A DNA stretch of 64,000 nt from Bacillota bacterium. Its GTDB lineage: Bacteria; Bacillota; Clostridia; Tissierellales; Sedimentibacteraceae. Numbering within the stretch: position 1 is the stretch's first letter; every line of letters begins with the position of its first letter. A model generated the notes under the pieces. The model ran no database searches and was not told the DNA's origin. It saw only the letters and a list, made by a program, of their open reading frames with translations. The stretch spans positions 186,001 through 250,000 of the forward strand of contig JAEWJT010000016.1 in NCBI GenBank assembly GCA_023386345.1, read 5' to 3'. Made by a program: the position numbers and the translations under genes. This document shows positions 59,349 through 64,000 of the stretch, one piece after another.

Positions 59349-60043
59349 GCAAGGATACTCTAGACTATATTGGGGATGTAGTAAAAATAAGCAGAACCGG
59401 TTCTGTAAGGAGCCGGTTCTGCCCATTTAGGTTCTCATTATGCTTGAAATCTGATTGGCCCTGATACCTATCATTCCACTTCTTTAAGTAAATCTTCTGC
59501 AGATATGCCATAGAGCTTTGCCAGTGCAAGTAGGTTTGAAGTATTTGGGTCAGAGGCTCCGCTTTCCCACTTGGATACCGCTTGCCTGCTTACTCCAATT
59601 GTTTCTGCTACGAACTCTTGTGTCATCTTACAGCGAGTACGATATTCCTTTAATGCTTCTCCAAGAGATTTTCTTATTGCGGTTTTTTCCTGCCGAACAT
59701 CTTTTGACTTTATATATTTCAAAAGAGCGCGGACAACGAGTACGAACAAGCAAACAAAAACGCATACCCATATCAAACTGATTACACCCATAATTGCAGC
59801 TAATTTCATATTTAACTACCTCCTTTCTTGTTAGCTATACCATATCAAAATGAGCTGGTTGCTACCACCAACTATCACGCAAATATCGGTTGCATTTCAG
59901 TAGCATTAGAAAAACTCAATTTTTGAGCAGTAATATTGTACAAATAATTGGCAACTCAAATTCTTGTCGAAGGTTATCGTACCATATGTTGCTTCAAATT
60001 TCCACTGCCTTTATGCAAGGATACTCTGGACTATATTGGGAAT
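59349..60043 (+). repeat. Direct repeat flanking the XRE gene
   Basis: A roughly 30-bp sequence starting GCAAGGATACTCT (59349-59377) recurs at 60015-60043 with a few changes. The plus-strand frame of both copies reads CKDTLDYIG. The second continues as NMMERTSESYNQ to a stop near 60107, so both look like remnants of one coding sequence. I do not recognise the parent gene. The copies bracket the XRE gene. Confidence 0.6.
59471..59809 (-). CDS. Membrane-anchored XRE-type regulator
   Basis: A 112-residue protein with an N-terminal membrane segment (VISLIWVCVFVCLFVLVVRAL), a short linker, and a C-terminal XRE helix-turn-helix (MTQEFVAETIGVSRQAVSKWE, LLALAKLYGISAEDLL). Membrane anchoring of an XRE domain is unusual but recurs in Clostridia. 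GGAGGTAG precedes the ATG. It sits between direct-repeat gene remnants, suggesting horizontal arrival. The 297-bp gap to 60106 holds no intact gene, only the remnant described in the repeat entry. Confidence 0.75.
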   Translation of the reverse strand: MKLAAIMGVISLIWVCVFVCLFVLVVRALLKYIKSKDVRQEKTAIRKSLGEALKEYRTRCKMTQEFVAETIGVSRQAVSKWESGASDPNTSNLLALAKLYGISAEDLLKEVE

Positions 60044-60106
60044 ATGATGGAAAGAACAAGCGAATCCTATAATCAGGGTTCGGCTTACTCTACGAATTGG
60101 AAATTG

Positions 60107-60438
60107 TTAAACTAATCTCATATATAAAATCGGATAAGGATTTCCTTGCTCGTCTGTATCAGTTCTCTTATAGACTTGAAATCCCATGTGTTCATAAAAG
60201 CCATTCGCTTGTGGATTTTGTTCATTCACTCCTAATTCGTTTATAGAATAGTTTTCAATACCATATTGTAAAAGCTGTTTTCCCAATCCTTTTCCTCTAT
60301 ATTTAGGAGAAATAAAAAGCATTTCCAATTTTCTTTCTTCAATTCCCCTAAAGCCTCAGGCTCGGTTTTTCTATTGATTTCAATGTTGGGGTATAGTAGG
60401 CCGTCAATCGGAGTGTACTCCAGCTCAAATTTTACCAA
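60107..60438 (-). pseudogene. Frameshifted GNAT acetyltransferase
   Basis: The GNAT acetyl-CoA motif (MLFISPKYRGKGLGKQLLQYG) and the end (NPQANGFYEHMGFQVYKRTD) are intact in one frame, ending at 60107. The preceding part (YTPIDGLLYPNIEINRKTEPEALG) is in another frame. The switch lies near a GGGG run around 60350, where the proper frame would resume as IEERKLEMLF. The N-terminal half of a GNAT domain is also missing or unrecognisable. Decayed gene, or a one-base sequencing error plus truncation. Confidence 0.75.
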
Positions 60439-60588
60439 AAAACAATTCCCCCAATAATGATTATTTACAATTCATCGGTAATCGTTCGGCTGTATGCTGA
60501 ACAACTGTGATTTCCGTAAACATCCTTATTGAAGGAACGTCATTCTCTTACCTTTTTATTATAAAATTTTAATTATTAATTTATATTC

Positions 60589-61185
60589 TTATGTTTTCTT
60601 AATTTTTCGCAGACCTACTTCTTTACCAGAAATTATCCTTTTTATATTGCTAATATGTTTATAATACATGATAAGAGCAACAACTACAAGCATAATTAGA
60701 GCTATAATGCTTTTATTCGTAAAATATAAATAAATAGGATATACTGTAACCGTCGTTAAGGTTGCCAGTGCTATATAATTAGTCACAACAGTAACTAAAA
60801 TTATTATAAGACCAAATGCAATAAATACTCTCCAGTCAATTGCTAGTATCATTCCTATATAAGATGCAAGCCCTTTTCCGCCTCTAAAGTGCATATGAAT
60901 AGGGAAGATATGTCCGATTATACATGAGGTTCCGGCAATGATTGCTGCAAGCTCCAAATCTGGGAAAATAGCCTTTACTATGACAACAGATACGTATGCT
61001 TTTAGTATATCAATTATAGCAACTGTTACACCTATTTTCCAACCCATAATAATAGTGGCATTAGAGGCTCCGGCATTGTTAGATCCCATTGTTCTTATGT
61101 CAAAACCCTTCAATTTGCTAATGATATATGCAGCGTTGATATTTCCTAAAATATAACCGATTAAAATACATATGATGTAGTTCAT
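60589..61185 (-). CDS. plsY: Acyl-phosphate:glycerol-3-phosphate acyltransferase PlsY
   Basis: Membrane enzyme that makes lysophosphatidic acid from acyl phosphate and glycerol 3-phosphate, the first step of phospholipid synthesis. The 198 residues form about five membrane segments and show the three PlsY motifs: GSNNAGASNA (usually GSGNIGATN), HIFPIHMHFRGGKGLAS and KHISNIKRIISGKE. The first motif is divergent but keeps the pattern. GGAGAC precedes the ATG. A weak promoter region of 110 bp separates it from the divergent LysM gene. Confidence 0.88.
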   Translation of the reverse strand: MNYIICILIGYILGNINAAYIISKLKGFDIRTMGSNNAGASNATIIMGWKIGVTVAIIDILKAYVSVVIVKAIFPDLELAAIIAGTSCIIGHIFPIHMHFRGGKGLASYIGMILAIDWRVFIAFGLIIILVTVVTNYIALATLTTVTVYPIYLYFTNKSIIALIMLVVVALIMYYKHISNIKRIISGKEVGLRKIKKT

Positions 61186-61338
61186 ATTAAGTCTCCTCTA
61201 TTCCATCTGAAATGATATTTATTATATTATTTTATTATACTACAAATATATGCTTAAATACAATTATTTTTGTATCAAATCAAATAATTTTTTCATAATA
61301 TGCAGGTATCAGAGATTAAAGAAAGGACTAAGATATTT

Positions 61339-62475
61339 ATGATAATACATGTTGTTACACCAGGAGATAGTGTATATTCTATAGCGAGTATGTACGATAC
61401 AACTCCTTTACGAATAATAGAAGATAACGGACTTCTAGATCCGTCGCAATTAGTAATTGGGCAAAGCATAGTGATAACAGATGATACAGGTAATGAAAAT
61501 GCGAGGGAAATATTGGTTTTTGGATATGTATATCCACATATAGATAAAAATTTACTCCTCAATACATTATCATATTTAAGTGCTATTAACATATTCAATT
61601 ATATGGTAACTGAAGATGGGAATTTGATATACATAGAAGATGAGGATATAATTAAATTGGCGTCAGATAATCAAGTGGCTTCTCTTTTAGTATTGACTAA
61701 TCTAGAGCCTGGAGCTGCATTTAGCAGTGATATAATGAAAAATATTGTAAATAACGAGCATATACAGGATTTGCTGATAAATAATATAATTGATGTGTTG
61801 AAAGCAAAAAATTATTTTGGAGTGGATATAGATTTTGAATATATCTATCCAGAGGATAAAGTTGAATACGAAAATTTTATAAGAAAGATGACAAATGCTT
61901 TACATGATGAAGGGTATCTAGTGACTGCTGCTTTAGCACCAAAAATAAGCAGTGAACAGAAAGGAATTTTATACGAATCACATGATTATAAAGTTATAGG
62001 GAGTATAGTTGACTATGTTCTACTTATGACTTATGAATGGGGCTTTACTCTTAGCCCGCCTATGGCAGTTGCACCGGTTAATAATGTTGAGAAAGTAATA
62101 CAGTATGCACTCACAGAAATGGATGCAGATAAAATTATAATGGGAATACCAAATTATGGATACAATTGGACTTTGCCTTACGAAAAAGGCACAAAAGCAA
62201 GTGTAGTATCAAATGAAGAGGCTATGCAATTGGCACAGCAATACGGTGCGACTATACAATTTGACGAAACAGCTCAAGCACCGCACTTTTCTTATTTTGA
62301 CGAGGAGGGAATAGAGCACGTAGTATGGTTTGAAGATGCAAGAAGTATCGAAGCAAAGCTACAATTAGTAGAAAAATACGATTTAGCAGGAGTTTTCTAC
62401 TGGACACTGATGAAGCCTTTTCCTCAAAATTGGACTGTACTTGAAAATACATTTAAGGTTAAAAAATTAATATAA
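61339..62475 (+). CDS. LysM/GH18 spore-cortex-type hydrolase
   Basis: Peptidoglycan hydrolase of the SleL/YaaH type. The start is taken at ATG 61339. A longer frame from 61300 lacks a ribosome binding site. The 378 residues contain one LysM (VVTPGDSVYSIASMYDTTPLRI) and a GH18 TIM barrel with the catalytic DxxDxE-type motif FGVDIDFEYIYPED, YVLLMTYEWGF and the late GVFYWTLMKPFPQNW. There is no signal peptide, typical of spore-localised members. Cortex-lytic N-acetylglucosaminidase in spores is the known role of this family. GAAAGGACTAAG precedes the ATG at a long distance. Confidence 0.85.
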   Translation: MIIHVVTPGDSVYSIASMYDTTPLRIIEDNGLLDPSQLVIGQSIVITDDTGNENAREILVFGYVYPHIDKNLLLNTLSYLSAINIFNYMVTEDGNLIYIEDEDIIKLASDNQVASLLVLTNLEPGAAFSSDIMKNIVNNEHIQDLLINNIIDVLKAKNYFGVDIDFEYIYPEDKVEYENFIRKMTNALHDEGYLVTAALAPKISSEQKGILYESHDYKVIGSIVDYVLLMTYEWGFTLSPPMAVAPVNNVEKVIQYALTEMDADKIIMGIPNYGYNWTLPYEKGTKASVVSNEEAMQLAQQYGATIQFDETAQAPHFSYFDEEGIEHVVWFEDARSIEAKLQLVEKYDLAGVFYWTLMKPFPQNWTVLENTFKVKKLI

Positions 62476-62477
62476 AT

Positions 62478-62524
62478 AATAAATTAGCGAAGAGTTGTAA
62501 AATGAAGCTCTTCGCTAATTTATT
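62478..62524. terminator. Bidirectional terminator
   Basis: AATAAATTAGCGAAGAG pairs with CTCTTCGCTAATTTATT between convergent genes. It shares its core with the terminator at 47044-47079. The stop codon of the minus-strand gene lies at its right edge. Confidence 0.88.
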
Positions 62525-64000
62525 ATTTATCATCTTTATTAGATTTAATTTTCTCTTTAAAATTAAGAAATAAATTTTTAATGGATTTTTTAACAAAGCT
62601 AGCTGAATTTTTTAACACTTCAAAGGTCTTGCCTAGAAAGACTATGGCTACTGCTGCTGTACCAGTAAATTTATTTGCTCCCAAAAGCCCACCTGATAAG
62701 CCTGTCCAAATTGTATTTCTAAAATTATTCTTCCAGAATATATCATAAATTTCTTGATATTGCTGTAAAGACAATTTCATAATTTCTTCTCTTGTTATTT
62801 CATCTAGGCTTATACCACTAAATATTTTACTTAAATTCTTTTTAATAGCGAAGTAGAATCCATCTGCTAAAAGCTCTATAAAATATTGCTTTACATTATA
62901 TCCTAAATTCATGTATACGCTAAATTTTAAATCATTGGATATTATCTTAGAATATAGCTCTTGAATATATTTATAAAATTTCTTATCATTAGATAACTTT
63001 TTCAAAGCCTTATTCAAAGCTAAATTAATATCGCTAATATCGACAATGCTGTCGAGTAAATCTCTATCATCGAGATAATTGTAAAATGAATTTATAAAAG
63101 CTCTAATATTTAGGTATAATAGGTCATTATCCTCAATAGTTTTATTAAAAAATTCCTCCATTTTTATCAAATCAAGCTCATCAACGCCATCAAACAAATT
63201 TTTCACCAGAATTTTATCAAGTATTTTAGTTGATGATTGCTCAAAAATTCCAGAGCTAATTCTTAAAATATTATCTTTATTCTTTTTAATATTAGAGTGA
63301 AGCTGTTTTAAAATAAAGGATATTTCATTCTCATGCCTTGCAAAAATGTCATTAATACTTCCTAAATCCAAATGCTTAGCAAATTCTATTATTCTAGTAT
63401 CGCTGTATTTTTTCATATAAGTATTGAAAATTAGGAAACTCTTATTTTTGATTACGGAGTTTCTTTTCTTTACAATAAATAATCCTTCGACAAATGTATT
63501 AAGCTTTTCCTTATCTATACCGATATAAAGCTCATCAATATATACATCTAAAATATCCTCAGTTATGCTTTTTGAAATTTCATAAAATTGCTCTAAGTTT
63601 CTCTCAACAAACAGAGGAATTTTTATTTGTATAAGGTTATTTACTATATTAAATATAGCATTATCAGCACCAACGGCATTATATGACGACTTTTCTTTTA
63701 AGTTCAAATTGCTAAGTAATTTTTCTCTTATATCACTTTCAATTGTAGTATGTCTGTTTAAGCTCATGTATTGATGTAAATCAACAACTAAATCATTAAA
63801 ATACTTAAAAAACATACTGTTCAAGATAAATTTATTCTTTCTGTCAAATGTATTATCTAGCTTTTTGTCTTTAGTAAATTCATTGTTTAAACCTTGATAA
63901 ACTTTTTCAGATAAATACTGCAAATTATTTTCTGTAAATAAATGCGAATATAGACTATTAAACAAGCCATAATATAAATCATCCAATGTATTGTGTGAGA
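62523..64000 (-). CDS. Large helical protein with C-terminal membrane segment, 5' end outside window
   Basis: The frame runs from the stop near 62523 to the window edge with no stop. A TTG at 63986 could be a start but has no ribosome binding site, so the gene probably continues beyond. At least 487 residues are visible, mostly helical, Lys/Asn/Ile-rich. Near the C-terminus a hydrophobic stretch (TGTAAVAIVFLGKTFEVL) precedes basic residues. The tail (EEIMKLSLQQYQEIYDIFWKNNFRNTIWTGLSGGLLG) loosely recalls DUF445/YheB proteins, which I cannot confirm. Function unknown. Confidence 0.6.
   Translation of the reverse strand, partial: SHNTLDDLYYGLFNSLYSHLFTENNLQYLSEKVYQGLNNEFTKDKKLDNTFDRKNKFILNSMFFKYFNDLVVDLHQYMSLNRHTTIESDIREKLLSNLNLKEKSSYNAVGADNAIFNIVNNLIQIKIPLFVERNLEQFYEISKSITEDILDVYIDELYIGIDKEKLNTFVEGLFIVKKRNSVIKNKSFLIFNTYMKKYSDTRIIEFAKHLDLGSINDIFARHENEISFILKQLHSNIKKNKDNILRISSGIFEQSSTKILDKILVKNLFDGVDELDLIKMEEFFNKTIEDNDLLYLNIRAFINSFYNYLDDRDLLDSIVDISDINLALNKALKKLSNDKKFYKYIQELYSKIISNDLKFSVYMNLGYNVKQYFIELLADGFYFAIKKNLSKIFSGISLDEITREEIMKLSLQQYQEIYDIFWKNNFRNTIWTGLSGGLLGANKFTGTAAVAIVFLGKTFEVLKNSASFVKKSIKNLFLNFKEKIKSNKDDK

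Noticed and set aside
59264..59464. A 66-residue plus-strand gene
   Set aside because: It spans a strong terminator hairpin and a second palindrome and includes only a repeat remnant, with no family match. It is not a real gene.
1..64000. tRNA or rRNA genes
   Set aside because: I looked for T-loop and rRNA-like conserved stretches by eye on both strands and found none. A tRNAscan run would settle it.

Overview
The window is AT-rich DNA with Gram-positive expression signals: strong GGAGG ribosome binding sites, TTG and GTG starts, and intrinsic terminators throughout. It looks like an anaerobic, endospore-forming Clostridia member, plausibly an amino-acid fermenter of the Peptostreptococcaceae type. 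The case rests on a HydE [FeFe]-hydrogenase maturase, a selenocysteine-containing betaine reductase, spore-linked genes (BofA, YaaL, a SleL-like hydrolase), a T-box before metG, a SAM-I riboswitch before metK and a cyclic-di-GMP-I riboswitch before a large adhesin. The species cannot be fixed from the sequence.

Layout. 1-7.4 kb: hydE (cut by the edge) behind an unclassified leader, glpX, rho, rpmE and the dnaX-ebfC-recR operon. 7.4-17.5 kb: a catabolic island (creatininase-family hydrolase, complete peptide/nickel-type ABC importer, two nitrilase-superfamily enzymes, RraA-like protein, convergent LysR regulator). It separates recR from yaaL-bofA (17.8-18.4 kb), which normally follow it. 18.5-24 kb: an ArsR-type regulator with a TIM-barrel partner, DegV, a sigma-54 activator, a ferritin-like protein and a small membrane protein. 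24-29.7 kb: T-box-metG, a 253-bp nested inverted-repeat element, tatD-rnmV-ksgA and a clostridial protein of unknown function.

29.8-44.5 kb is the surface/signalling region: fba, a PilT/PilC/pseudopilin set without PilB, a class D-type sortase, a secreted transglutaminase-like protein, a SARP-type regulator, a GGDEF/HD-GYP protein, a c-di-GMP-I riboswitch and a 1500-residue VWA/MucBP adhesin ending in LPHTAG. Five TGTAATT heptamers at 11, 22, 22 and 21 bp lie between the SARP gene and the c-di-GMP gene, which is the binding-site geometry known for SARPs. The proposed circuit is SARP, then c-di-GMP enzyme, then riboswitch, then adhesin, with anchoring by the nearby sortase.

44.8-49.7 kb: a DUF1292 protein, an ABC exporter, a NYN-domain protein and metK. 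50.1-55.5 kb: a betaine reductase unit on the minus strand (grdI, grdH with an in-frame UGA and an adjacent hairpin, BCCT transporter) with a divergent TetR regulator. 55.8-64 kb: a TtcA-like tRNA thiolase, a secreted phosphodiester glycosidase, a decayed patch (membrane-anchored XRE regulator, frameshifted GNAT, direct repeats), plsY, a LysM/GH18 spore-cortex-type hydrolase and a partial large helical protein. No rRNA, tRNA, CRISPR array, complete insertion sequence or prophage was seen.
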